Assembly: GCF_003335045.1 (NCBI RefSeq)
Contig: NZ_QOZG01000003.1
Location: forward strand, 124,001-188,000
Source: Paramesorhizobium salinisoli
GTDB taxonomy: Bacteria > Pseudomonadota > Alphaproteobacteria > Rhizobiales > Rhizobiaceae
Direction: 5' to 3'
DNA: 64,000 nt
Shown here: positions 45,133 to 54,010 of the stretch, piece after piece
Layout of the letters: each line of letters starts with the position of its first letter
How positions within the stretch are numbered: the stretch's first letter is position 1
The notes under the pieces: generated by a model
What the model saw: only the letters and a program-made list of their open reading frames with translations
Databases searched by the model: none
What the model was told of the DNA's origin: nothing
Position numbers and translations under genes: made by a program

Positions 45133-45241
45133 AACGGATCGGTCGCCGGTTGCGCGAATCGCAGATGATGGTAGCAATTGCACTTACCCATGTATGATCG
45201 TCGCGCGTTCCGTCGAAATCATTAACACAAGGCTCTAAACC

Positions 45242-46897
45242 ATGCTCAAAGGATCGGACCTTTTTGTCGCCGCGCTGGAGAACGAGGGCGTGGACCGCGT
45301 CTTCGGTGTGCCGGGTGAGGAGAACCTCGACCTGCTGGAGTCGTTGCGGACCTCCAGCATCGAACTGGTCCTGACGCGTCACGAACAGGCCGCGGCCTTC
45401 ATGGCCGCCACGCATGGGCGGCTAACGGGCAAGCCCGGCGTCTGCCTCGCCACGCTCGGACCGGGCGCGCTGAACTTCTCGACCGGCGCGGCCTACGCGC
45501 ACCTCGGCGCCATGCCGATGATCCTCATTACCGGCCAGAAGCCGGTGATGAGCGCCAAACAGGCCCGCTTCCAGATCGTCGACATCGTCGCCTCGATGAA
45601 ACCGCTGACCAAGATGACGCGCCAGATCGTCAGCGCCGGCGCCATCCCGGCGACGGTCCGGGACGCGTTTCGCGTCGCGATGGAGGAGCGGCCGGGGCCG
45701 GTGCATTTGGAGTTGCCGGAGGACGTCGCGGCCGAGGAAGTCGAGAATGCCTCCGTCATTCCGCGCCACTCGCTGGAGCGCCCCGTTCCCCATGCCACTG
45801 CGCTCGACAGGGGGGCGGAGATGATCCTCGCCGCCAAGCGGCCGCTCGTGATGGTCGGTGCGGCAGGCAACCGGCCTGCGCTGGTCAAGGCTCTTTCGAG
45901 CTTCGTGAGGCGCACGAGGCTGCCGTTCTTCAATACCCAGATGGGCAAGGGCGCGGTCACCGGCGGCTCGAACCTCTACATGGGCACTGCGGCACTGTCG
46001 GAGGGTGACTACGTCCACGAAGCGGTGGAACGCGCCGACCTGATCATCGCTATCGGCCACGACACGGTCGAGAAGCCGCCCTTCCTCATGAAGAGCGCCG
46101 GTGGGCCGAAGGTCATCCATGTCAGCTACCAGTCCGCCACTGTCGAGCAGGTCTACCACCCGGATATCGAGGTGATCGGCGACATTGGTGCCGCCGTCGA
46201 AGCGCTTGCCGGACGGCTCGAAGGAAAGCTGACGCCCGATGAGGGAATGCTCGATCTGCGCCAGCGTATTCTCGCCCGCATCAACGACCGCGCCGAGGAG
46301 GATCGTTTCCCGGTCACGCCCCAGCGCCTCGTCCACGATGTCCGCAATGTTATGCCGGAAGACGGCATCGTCTGCCTCGACAACGGCATGTACAAGATCT
46401 GGTTCGCGCGCAACTACCGCACCCATGTCGCCAACACGCTGCTGCTCGACAACGCGCTCGCCACAATGGGGGCGGGGCTTCCCTCGGCGATGATGGCGGC
46501 GATGCTTCATCCGGACCGACGCGTCATGGCGGTCTGCGGCGATGGCGGCTTCATGATGAACTCGCAGGAGATGGAGACCGCCGTGCGGCTCGGGCTGAAC
46601 CTCGTCGTGGTCATCCTGAACGACAGCGCGTATGGCATGATCCGCTGGAAACAGGCCGTCGACGGCTTTCCGGATTTCGGCATGAGCTTCGGTAATCCCG
46701 ACTTCGTGCGCTATGCCGAGGCGTATGGCGCGACGGGTTCCCGGGTGAGCGCGGTCGAGGATCTCGTGCCGACGCTCGAGGCCGCGTTCGCCGGCGGCGG
46801 TGTCCATCTGGTCGATGTGCCGATCGACTATTCCGAGAACACGCGCGTGCTGGTCGACGAGCTGCGCAACCGCACACCGGACGTGGAGTGCAAGTAA
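45242..46897 (+). CDS. acetolactate synthase-like thiamine-diphosphate enzyme
   Basis: A 551-residue ThDP enzyme with three domains: N-terminal VDRVFGVPGEENLDLLESL with catalytic Glu in VLTRHEQAAAFMA, central domain, and C-terminal ThDP-Mg site GDGGFMMNSQEMETAVRLGL then NLVVVILNDSAYGMIRWKQ. It most resembles AlsS, the catabolic acetolactate synthase. Without an ilvN-type small subunit beside it, a catabolic or other 2-oxoacid role is likely. Followed after 22 bases by an aldehyde dehydrogenase, suggesting joint 2-oxoacid/aldehyde metabolism. Confidence 0.85.
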   Translation: MLKGSDLFVAALENEGVDRVFGVPGEENLDLLESLRTSSIELVLTRHEQAAAFMAATHGRLTGKPGVCLATLGPGALNFSTGAAYAHLGAMPMILITGQKPVMSAKQARFQIVDIVASMKPLTKMTRQIVSAGAIPATVRDAFRVAMEERPGPVHLELPEDVAAEEVENASVIPRHSLERPVPHATALDRGAEMILAAKRPLVMVGAAGNRPALVKALSSFVRRTRLPFFNTQMGKGAVTGGSNLYMGTAALSEGDYVHEAVERADLIIAIGHDTVEKPPFLMKSAGGPKVIHVSYQSATVEQVYHPDIEVIGDIGAAVEALAGRLEGKLTPDEGMLDLRQRILARINDRAEEDRFPVTPQRLVHDVRNVMPEDGIVCLDNGMYKIWFARNYRTHVANTLLLDNALATMGAGLPSAMMAAMLHPDRRVMAVCGDGGFMMNSQEMETAVRLGLNLVVVILNDSAYGMIRWKQAVDGFPDFGMSFGNPDFVRYAEAYGATGSRVSAVEDLVPTLEAAFAGGGVHLVDVPIDYSENTRVLVDELRNRTPDVECK

Positions 46898-46919
46898 CGG
46901 AAGTTCAGGGAGACCGACA

Positions 46920-48302
46920 ATGCTGAAGGTCGTTCAGGCGTTTGACCGCGCGCCGATCGCGGAGATCGAGACCGACAATGCCGCCGCGCTGGAGCGCAAG
47001 CTGCAAGCCGCCGAGCGCGCCTTCAGGGATCGCGACGGCTGGCTCAAGCCTCACCAGCGCATCGCCATCCTGCGCAGGCTGGCCACACTGATGGATGGCA
47101 GGCGCGATCATCTCGCGATGCAGATCGCGCGCGAGGGCGGCAAGCCGCTGCCCGATGCCATCGTCGAGACCAATCGCGCCATAGATGGGGTCCACAACGC
47201 TGCCGACGAACTGCGCAATTTTGCCGGCCGTGAGATCCCGATGGGACTGTCGACCGCAGCAGAGAACCGCTGGGCGTTCACCACGAAGGAACCCATCGGC
47301 GTCGTCGCGGCGATCTCCGCCTTCAACCATCCTTTGAACCTGATCGTCCATCAGGTCGCGCCGGCCATCGCGGTGGGCTGCCCGGTCATCGTCAAGCCGG
47401 CAGCCACGACACCGCTGTCATGTCTTGAATTCGTGGCGCTGGTCCGCGAGGCGGGTCTGCCCGAGCCGTGGTGCCAGACCTTCGTCACGGACGACAACGC
47501 TCTGGCCGAAAAGCTGGCGACCGACGGCCGCGTTGCCTTCCTCAGCTTCATCGGCTCGGCCAAGGTCGGCTGGTTGCTGCATGCCAAGCTCGCCCCCGGT
47601 ACGCGCTCGGCGCTGGAGCATGGCGGCGCCGCGCCGGCCATCGTCGACCGCAGCGCCGATCTCGGCAAGGTCATCGAGCCCATCGTAAAGGGCGGCTACT
47701 ATCATGCCGGGCAGGTCTGCGTATCGACGCAGCGCATCTTCGTCCATGCCGACATCGCCAAGGATTTCACGCAGAGGCTCGTCACCCGCGTGGAAAGACT
47801 GCGCACCGCCGACCCCACCCTGAAGGATACCGAAGTCGGGCCGCTGATCCTGCCGCGCGAGGCAGACAGGGTCGCGCAGTGGATCGATGAGGCTGTTGCC
47901 GGAGGGGCCATATTGGCGACGGGCGGCAGGCGCCTCTCCGAGACGACCTTGCAGCCGGCGGTTCTGCTCGACCCCACTGGCGATGCGAAACTATCGACGC
48001 TGGAGGTGTTCGGCCCCGTGATCGCGGTCTACCGCTACCGCGATCTGGACGAGGCGATCGCCCAGGCCAACGCGCTGCCGACGGCCTTCCAGGCCAGCAT
48101 CTTCGCGCAGGACATAGATGTCGCGCTGCGCGCCGCCGACCGCCTCGATGCCTCGGCCGTGATGATCAACGATCCCACCGCCTTCCGCACCGACTGGATG
48201 CCCTTCGCCGGCCGCAGGGAATCTGGCTACGGCACCGGCGGCATCCCCTACACGATGCGCGACATGACGCAGGAGAAGATGATCCTGATGCGCAGGAACT
48301 GA
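46920..48302 (+). CDS. aldehyde dehydrogenase family protein
   Basis: A 460-residue NAD(P)-dependent dehydrogenase: Asn in AAISAFNHPLNLIVHQVAPA, Gly motif FLSFIGSAKVGWLLHAKL, general base Glu in ALEHGGAAPAIV (LEHGG instead of LELGG) and nucleophile Cys in YYHAGQVCVSTQRIFVH. The C-terminal EVFGPVIAVYRYRDLDEAIA and MPFAGRRESGYGTGG are typical. CAGGGAGA precedes ATG at 46920. Likely co-expressed with the upstream acetolactate-synthase-like gene. Confidence 0.92.
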   Translation: MLKVVQAFDRAPIAEIETDNAAALERKLQAAERAFRDRDGWLKPHQRIAILRRLATLMDGRRDHLAMQIAREGGKPLPDAIVETNRAIDGVHNAADELRNFAGREIPMGLSTAAENRWAFTTKEPIGVVAAISAFNHPLNLIVHQVAPAIAVGCPVIVKPAATTPLSCLEFVALVREAGLPEPWCQTFVTDDNALAEKLATDGRVAFLSFIGSAKVGWLLHAKLAPGTRSALEHGGAAPAIVDRSADLGKVIEPIVKGGYYHAGQVCVSTQRIFVHADIAKDFTQRLVTRVERLRTADPTLKDTEVGPLILPREADRVAQWIDEAVAGGAILATGGRRLSETTLQPAVLLDPTGDAKLSTLEVFGPVIAVYRYRDLDEAIAQANALPTAFQASIFAQDIDVALRAADRLDASAVMINDPTAFRTDWMPFAGRRESGYGTGGIPYTMRDMTQEKMILMRRN

Positions 48303-48412
48303 TCGTCAGCGGCCGTCGGTCGAGGTGATCGCCAAGCCTGTCTGCGGTCGCGGAAAACCCTGGGGGCAGGTCAGTTCAATTCGGCCCAATAGGACCGCTC
48401 TTGAAGATGGGA

Positions 48413-49942
48413 TTACCGATGCACCGAGAGTTTTCGCCGAATCCACTCAGTTGATTCAGTGACGTCTGCAGCAACCAGTTCATGATTGGCTGTGAGCTCC
48501 AGACTGTCGACGCGCGCTCCATGAGCCATAAGAGCATCCGCCAGCGCTGGCGCATTGCGAGCAAACGCATCATCATGTCCGGTTAGCACCAGTACGCTCG
48601 TGTCCGAGAGATCCACGGCCGGTGGTTTCTCCAGGGGCTGGATGCCACGAAGCAGAATCGCGCAGCGCACGACGCCGGGATGAAGTTGGAGGACCGCCGC
48701 CAGCATGTTGGCGCCGTTGGAATAGCCGAGGAAGACTAGTTTGTCGGGGTCGAGGCCATAGCCGGCTACGGCGCCTTCGACAAACGCCGCGAAGGCTTCT
48801 GCTTCGCCACGGATATCCTGCTGATCGAACGTCGTTGAATCGAGACGGCGAAACCAGCGATTGGTTCCTTCCTCGGTCGCTCGGCCACGCACACCGAGCA
48901 GCGCCGAATGCGGAGCTATCCGACGTGCGATCGGCATTAGATCGGCTTCGTTGCCGCCGGTGCCATGCAGCAGCACCAAGGTCGTGCCGTCCGGATTCTG
49001 CGGCCGGTTGAAACGATGAATGAAAGGAAGGTCGCGGGCCGGAAATCTCTCTTCGCCGGGAAGGGCGAATTGCGGAAGCATTGCCCTCAGATCCTCTGCG
49101 CGATCGGCATCATGCGGCGGCAGAAACAGTGTCTGGCCAAGCTCGGCAGGCGCTTCGTCAATGGTCATGCCCGGCCCATCAGTCGCGTATTCCATGAGTA
49201 TGCCGGCGGGATCGCGAACATAGAGGGACACGAAGTACTTCCGATCATGAACCTCGGTTGGCCCGTGGCTCTTCAGCGAAAGCCGCATGGAGCGGAGCTC
49301 ATCGATATCGCGCGCCCGAAAGGCGACATGGTCGGGCACCCCGCCGCCGGATACGGAAGGCACGAAACCAGACACCTCCCTGATATCGACGATGTCGGTA
49401 TCGGAACCCATGCGCTGCGTCACGCCTGAGCGCCGGTCTTCCGTGTACCCGAAAAGTGTCAGAAAGCTTGCGGTCTCAATCGCCTTGTCCGTCAGGAGCG
49501 TGACGCCCCGCAGTCGGGTGGGTGCGTTCGAAAGTGGGGCCGGCGTTGCCATGTCCACTCCGACCAGCTTTACGATCAGCCCGTCCGGATCCTTCAGCCG
49601 GAGGACCGGCTCCCCGAACTCACGAGATGGACCGTCGAGCGGAATGTTGGCGGCGAGGGCCTTGGTGATCCAATCACCGAGCGAAGCTGGCGGCACCGCC
49701 AACGCCACTTCCGATACCTGGCCGATGCCCGTACGGCCGCGGCCCGCCGCCTCCCAGACAAGGAACGTCAGTAACGAGCCGGGACTGCCGAGGCCGTCTC
49801 CATAGACAAGATGCAACTGCTCGGCGTCCGCGTAGCCTCCGGTGCGCTTCACAAGCCTCAGCCCGAGAAAGCCGACATAGAAGTCGACGTTGGCCTGCAC
49901 ATTTGAGGTGATGCCGGTGACGTGGTGTATGCCGTTGGTCAT
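48413..49942 (-). CDS. MhqO-like ring-cleaving dioxygenase fused to MhqD-like hydrolase
   Basis: A 509-residue fusion. Residues 1 to about 305 carry tandem vicinal-oxygen-chelate modules (MTNGIHHVTGITSNVQANVD, metal His in GVPDHVAFRARDIDE, Glu in GILMEYATDGPGM) as in MhqO/LinE-type extradiol dioxygenases. Residues about 310-509 are an alpha/beta hydrolase with LVLLHGTGGNEADLMPIARR, nucleophile LGYSNGANMLAAVL, Asp in LTGHDDAF and His in TANHEL, as in MhqD/YpfH. In Bacillus the two are separate members of the MarR-controlled methylhydroquinone regulon. The fusion suggests channelling of quinone ring-cleavage products. Confidence 0.85.
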   Translation of the reverse strand: MTNGIHHVTGITSNVQANVDFYVGFLGLRLVKRTGGYADAEQLHLVYGDGLGSPGSLLTFLVWEAAGRGRTGIGQVSEVALAVPPASLGDWITKALAANIPLDGPSREFGEPVLRLKDPDGLIVKLVGVDMATPAPLSNAPTRLRGVTLLTDKAIETASFLTLFGYTEDRRSGVTQRMGSDTDIVDIREVSGFVPSVSGGGVPDHVAFRARDIDELRSMRLSLKSHGPTEVHDRKYFVSLYVRDPAGILMEYATDGPGMTIDEAPAELGQTLFLPPHDADRAEDLRAMLPQFALPGEERFPARDLPFIHRFNRPQNPDGTTLVLLHGTGGNEADLMPIARRIAPHSALLGVRGRATEEGTNRWFRRLDSTTFDQQDIRGEAEAFAAFVEGAVAGYGLDPDKLVFLGYSNGANMLAAVLQLHPGVVRCAILLRGIQPLEKPPAVDLSDTSVLVLTGHDDAFARNAPALADALMAHGARVDSLELTANHELVAADVTESTEWIRRKLSVHR

Positions 49943-50023
49943 TACCGTGATTCCTTCCGCGCCTGGTCTCCCCTTATGCTTATAGACCTTCAGACGGGTT
50001 TTCGCATCGACCCGGCGCGATCA

Positions 50024-50385
50024 AAACTGCGGGTCCAGCGCGTCTAGCACGGCGCATACCCCAGCGCCGAAATCGGGATGGACCTGCTGAAAAACCTCGA
50101 TCCGCCGTTCAGCGATGGCATCGGGAACGCCGCTCATCGCGGCGGCGATGTTGGCGAACAGTCGCGCCTTCTGCGCATCGTCGAACAGCAGGAACAACGG
50201 CGGGGCTGGCGGAAATCGTCGTTCCCCTCCCGATGATCGAAGCGGGCGGTTGGACCTTTGATCTGGAGCGGTGGTTCGGTGAACGATCCGTCCTCCACCG
50301 GGCCGCCGAAGCTGTTCGGCTCGTAGTAGGCATCCGGATTCGGCATGTTGCCGAAGAAGCGCATCTGGTTCCACACCGCCGTCTA
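50024..50385 (-). pseudogene. C-terminal remnant of a heme catalase
   Basis: Minus-strand sequence reads [40 protein letters not shown] and [15 protein letters not shown]. After a frameshift it continues [40 protein letters not shown] and [15 protein letters not shown] to a stop. These are the last 115 or so residues of KatA-type catalases (YEPNSFGGP...[10 protein letters not shown]...LF.NIA..M.GVP). The heme-binding and catalytic domain is absent. The part upstream of 50390 shows no clear catalase reading. Confidence 0.78.
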
Positions 50386-50557
50386 GCAGCGTATTCGCTG
50401 GACAAGCTAACGAACTGCGCCGGCAGGGCGTCGTATCCCCTGCGGCGGCGATACCGTTCTTGCGATGATTTGCCGAGGGTCGGAGACGGACGGACGATCG
50501 CGCCATGGTGGCTGGAACGACGAACCGCGTGCCCGATGCCCTGGTGCAAGTGCCGGT

Positions 50558-51169
50558 TCAACAGGTCTTGACGGCCGTATGCAGAGCGTTGCCCAGCCTG
50601 TCGAGTTCGGCCTTCGTGAAACTTTTCCCTCGGATGATTATGCGCGAGTAGAGGGGGGCAAAGAGCAGATCGAGCGCCAGCTCCCTGTGGAGGTCCGCGC
50701 GCAGTTCGTTCCGGGCGATGGCGCGATCCAGCAATCGATGTCCGAACTGTCGCCGTGCCTCGGCAATGCCATCCAGCATCGTCGACAATTCGTGCGATCG
50801 TAAACGTTCGGCAACCAGATCGGGGATTATCCGGCGGACCAGAGGATGTCTCAGGACCGCGCGCGTGGCTCGAAGATATTCACTGATATCCGCCTGCAGA
50901 GACCCCTGGTCGGTGGAACCCAACCGCATGACCTCGACGCTTCGGATCGCTTCGCACGCGAACTCCAGTTTCGACGGCCATCGCCGGTATATGGCCGCCT
51001 TGCCTGCGCCCGCCCGTGCCGCCACGCGCTCCATGCTTACTGCCGCATATCCGGTCTTTGCCCACTCCTCGAACAATGCCCTGAACAGCGCCGTGGTCAG
51101 TTCGGGCCGGATGACCGCCGCACCACTCGGTTTCCGTCTTTTTTTGCGGTCGATATTCTTGCGTTCCAT
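50558..51169 (-). CDS. TetR/AcrR family transcriptional regulator
   Basis: A 203-residue repressor. The basic start MERKNIDRKKRRKPSG precedes the TetR HTH: LFRALFEEWAKTGYAAVSME, RVAARAGAGKAAIYRRWPSK, LEFACEAI. The C-terminal ligand domain ends SFTKAELDRLGNALHTAVKT. GGAGGATTTCTGG precedes the ATG. It lies upstream of the catalase remnant on the same strand and divergent from the tandem AraC genes; its target is unknown. Confidence 0.9.
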   Translation of the reverse strand: MERKNIDRKKRRKPSGAAVIRPELTTALFRALFEEWAKTGYAAVSMERVAARAGAGKAAIYRRWPSKLEFACEAIRSVEVMRLGSTDQGSLQADISEYLRATRAVLRHPLVRRIIPDLVAERLRSHELSTMLDGIAEARRQFGHRLLDRAIARNELRADLHRELALDLLFAPLYSRIIIRGKSFTKAELDRLGNALHTAVKTC

Positions 51170-51412
51170 CCAGAAATCCTCCACTGTGGATGGAACGGTA
51201 GCGTTTCAACCATTGGATGAGAAGGGGTTGAAACAAGCTTTAACGGGTATTTCTGAATCGTTGCGGGTGGCCGGACACGAGGATCGCCGCAGTGCCTTTC
51301 GCGTGCGACCTGAAGGAAGAATGTTTGCTTTGACCAACAGCGCCCGATCGATCTGCGAAGCCCGAAGCAGCCGCCAGCTCGGCCCGATCGGCGATAGTAT
51401 TGGAGACACAGC

Positions 51413-52354
51413 ATGGCCGCGCCTGCATATCCGTCTTTGGCCCAGTGGTATAGTAGAGGCCCCCGCGCGCGCCATGTGCGCACGATAAAATCCTCGGGCG
51501 GGGTCCTCAACATGCTTGAGATAACTCAACCGCCCGGGGATATGTCCATCCCCGCCGTGCCGGATTTCATCCTTTTTGAGGATCTGCTTGGAGGCACCCG
51601 ATTCGGCGCCAACCACGGAGGCGGGCATTTTCTTGACACGACAGCAAAGGGCGGTGTGTATCCCGTCGCACCAAACTTTGCACTGTCGTCCAAAGTTGCC
51701 ACACCACATCACGTCCGCTCCTTCGCCTTTCCCATGGCGCAGTGGCAAAGCGTATTGGACGAAGCCATTTATGGCTGTTTTTCGTTCGACGGCTTGGATA
51801 TTTTCCGCGCGCCGCACGCGACGCCGACCATCCGGTCAGCGCTCAGGAAACTGTGGTCTCTTAGTGCGGACGAAGGCGCCCCATCGCGTTTGCTGGCACG
51901 GGCTGCGGGCTGCGAGATCCTCGCCGAACTCTGCCGCTCGGCCGGCTCGCCGCTCGTTCCCGCCAGAGGCGGCCTCGCGCCCTGGGCGGAACGGCGCTGC
52001 CTGGAGTTTATGCACGCGCGGCTTTCGGAAGACATCAGCCTCGACGAACTGGCAGCCGAAGCGCGGCTCTCTCCTTTTCATTTCGCGCGCATGTTCAAGC
52101 AGAGCGTCGGTGTGCCGCCTCGGGTCTATCTGACGCGACTGAGGATGGAGAAAGCCTGCGAACTCCTTGCGCAGACTGACCTTCCGGTCACCGAGATCGC
52201 CCAGGAGGTGGGATATTCGTCCAACCAGGTCCTCGCCCGGATTTTCATCAAGCATCAACGCATGAGCCCATCCGACTATCGCCGGGCAGTCCGCGACCCG
52301 GTTCGCCCATCGATCTCGCTTCACGCGCGTCCGGCTCTGGAGGGACGGCAATGA
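51413..52354 (+). CDS. AraC family transcriptional regulator (first of a tandem pair)
   Basis: A 313-residue activator with an AraC-type N-terminal cupin-like region (FEDLLGGTRFGANHGGGHFL, RSFAFPMAQWQSVLDEA) and a C-terminal double HTH: LSEDISLDELAAEARLSPFH then FARMFKQSVGVPPRVYLTRL and LPVTEIAQEVGYSSNQVLAR. GGAGACACAGC precedes ATG. It overlaps the next gene by four bases; the two proteins are close paralogues, nearly identical in the HTH part and more divergent in the sensor part. Confidence 0.9.
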   Translation: MAAPAYPSLAQWYSRGPRARHVRTIKSSGGVLNMLEITQPPGDMSIPAVPDFILFEDLLGGTRFGANHGGGHFLDTTAKGGVYPVAPNFALSSKVATPHHVRSFAFPMAQWQSVLDEAIYGCFSFDGLDIFRAPHATPTIRSALRKLWSLSADEGAPSRLLARAAGCEILAELCRSAGSPLVPARGGLAPWAERRCLEFMHARLSEDISLDELAAEARLSPFHFARMFKQSVGVPPRVYLTRLRMEKACELLAQTDLPVTEIAQEVGYSSNQVLARIFIKHQRMSPSDYRRAVRDPVRPSISLHARPALEGRQ

Positions 52355-53262
52355 CCGTCCATGCCCATTCGTCATTCGCCCAGTGGCACAGCAAAGGCCG
52401 ACATGCGTCCTACTTGCGCACGATGAAATCCCCGGGCGCAATTCTCGACCTTCTTGAGATCCAGCGACCAGCCGGGGACATGTCCCGCCCGGCCTTGCCG
52501 GACATCGTCCTGATGGAGGACATGCTTGGCTGCAGTCGTGTCAGGGGAGACCTGGGAGGAGGCCGCTTCGATATGATGACCGAGAAAGGCATCCTCGCCG
52601 TCGCCGCGCCGAACTTCGCGACCACGGTGATCAATGACGAAAGCCATCGGCTCCGCAGCCTGGCGTTCCCTATGGCGCAATGGCAAGGCGTGCTTGACGA
52701 AGCCGCCGATGGCCGGTTCTCGTTCGACAGCTCCTGCATCTACGGCCGAATGTTCGACTCACCGGCCATCCGATCAGCGCTCCGAAACCTGTGGGCTCTG
52801 TGTGAAGAAGAGGGCGCGCCGTCGCGTCTGCTGGCGCGTGCCGCAGGTTTGGAGATTCTGGCCGAGTTGTGCCGGTTGGGCGGAGCACCGTTGGCGACTG
52901 CAAAGGGCGGCCTTGCTCCGTGGGCTCAGCGGCGGTGTTTGGAGCTTATGCGGGCGCGGCTTTCGGAAGACATCAGCCTCGACGAATTGGCAGCTGAAGC
53001 GCGGCTGTCGCCTTTTCATTTCGCGCGGATGTTCAAACAGAGCGTCGGCCTGCCGCCTCGGGTCTATCTGACGCGACTGAGGATGGAGAAGGCCTGCGAG
53101 CTCCTCGAGACGACGGACCTTCCGGTCACCGAGATCGCGCAGGAGGTGGGATATTCGTCGAACCAGGTGCTGGCCCGGGTGTTCGTCAAGCATCAACGCA
53201 TGAGCCCGACCGATTATCGCCGGGCAATGCGCGATCCGCTACGTGTTATCGCGTTGCAGTGA
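52351..53262 (+). CDS. AraC family transcriptional regulator (second of a tandem pair)
   Basis: A 303-residue paralogue of the preceding regulator, starting at an ATGA overlap. The same layout is visible: MTVHAHSSFAQWHSKGRHAS (first copy: YPSLAQWYSRGPRARHV), sensor part with FPMAQWQGVLDEAADGRFSF, and DNA-binding part LSEDISLDELAAEARLSPFH identical over 20 residues to the first copy. Differences concentrate in the ligand region. The pair arose by tandem duplication; a heteromeric or sequential role is possible. Confidence 0.9.
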   Translation: MTVHAHSSFAQWHSKGRHASYLRTMKSPGAILDLLEIQRPAGDMSRPALPDIVLMEDMLGCSRVRGDLGGGRFDMMTEKGILAVAAPNFATTVINDESHRLRSLAFPMAQWQGVLDEAADGRFSFDSSCIYGRMFDSPAIRSALRNLWALCEEEGAPSRLLARAAGLEILAELCRLGGAPLATAKGGLAPWAQRRCLELMRARLSEDISLDELAAEARLSPFHFARMFKQSVGLPPRVYLTRLRMEKACELLETTDLPVTEIAQEVGYSSNQVLARVFVKHQRMSPTDYRRAMRDPLRVIALQ

Positions 53263-53305
53263 TTGGTCACGGGCGGCGCCCTGCAGGCGAAGGCTTGCCA
53301 AGGAA

Positions 53306-54010
53306 CTACCGCGTCAGGCGCGCTAGCCAATCGGTGAGGAGCGCGGCGCCGGCTTGTTCAAGCCGGCTGGCATGCCGCCCGGTATCGCGGCGCAGCGTGA
53401 CGGGGTCGATGCCTGCCGTTGCCAGTTCATTTGCATGCCCCAGAAGCCAGTGCTCGAACCGCGCGCCAAGGACCTCCGGGTGGAACTGGAGGCCGAGCAC
53501 ATTCGGTCCACGCGAGAAGGCCTGGTTTGTGCAGAGCGCGGTGGATGCGAGCAGAGTGCCGCCTTCCGGCAGGTCGAACGTGTCGCCATGCCAGTGGAGC
53601 ACGGACACGTCTTGCAGCACGGCGAGAGGATTGGGCGCGGCCGTATCCAACAGATCGAGTGCCAACCAGCCGATCTCCTTGGCCGGACCCGGATAGACAC
53701 GCGCACCGAGGGCTGCCGCCATCAGTTGCGCGCCGAGGCATATGCCAAGCGTCGGCCGGTCGGCCGCGAGCCGTACCCGCAGTAGCCTTGTCTCGTCGGT
53801 GACGACCGGATAGGCGTCGTAATCGTAGACGCCGATCGGACCGCCCAGGACCACGAGGAGATCGGCCCCGAGGGGGTCGAGCGTCGCAAGATCGCGCTCG
53901 GCCACATCGATGTATTCGATGTCGTAGCCGGCCTCTCGCAAGGGGTCCGCGAAGCTGCCCAGGTCCTCGAAGCCTATGTGCCGGATGACCTGCGCGGTCC
54001 TGCCTGTCAT
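53306..54010 (-). CDS. class I glutamine amidotransferase-like protein
   Basis: A 234-residue stand-alone GATase1 domain. The nucleophile elbow is LGICLGAQLMAAALG, with the His-Glu pair in LGLQFHPEVLGARF, so the catalytic triad is complete. N-terminal LLVVLGGPIGVYDYDAYPVV is the oxyanion region. Related proteins hydrolyse glutamine or gamma-glutamyl compounds. The start overlaps the stop of the homoserine dehydrogenase gene by four bases, so the two are translated together. Confidence 0.88.
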   Translation of the reverse strand: MTGRTAQVIRHIGFEDLGSFADPLREAGYDIEYIDVAERDLATLDPLGADLLVVLGGPIGVYDYDAYPVVTDETRLLRVRLAADRPTLGICLGAQLMAAALGARVYPGPAKEIGWLALDLLDTAAPNPLAVLQDVSVLHWHGDTFDLPEGGTLLASTALCTNQAFSRGPNVLGLQFHPEVLGARFEHWLLGHANELATAGIDPVTLRRDTGRHASRLEQAGAALLTDWLARLTR

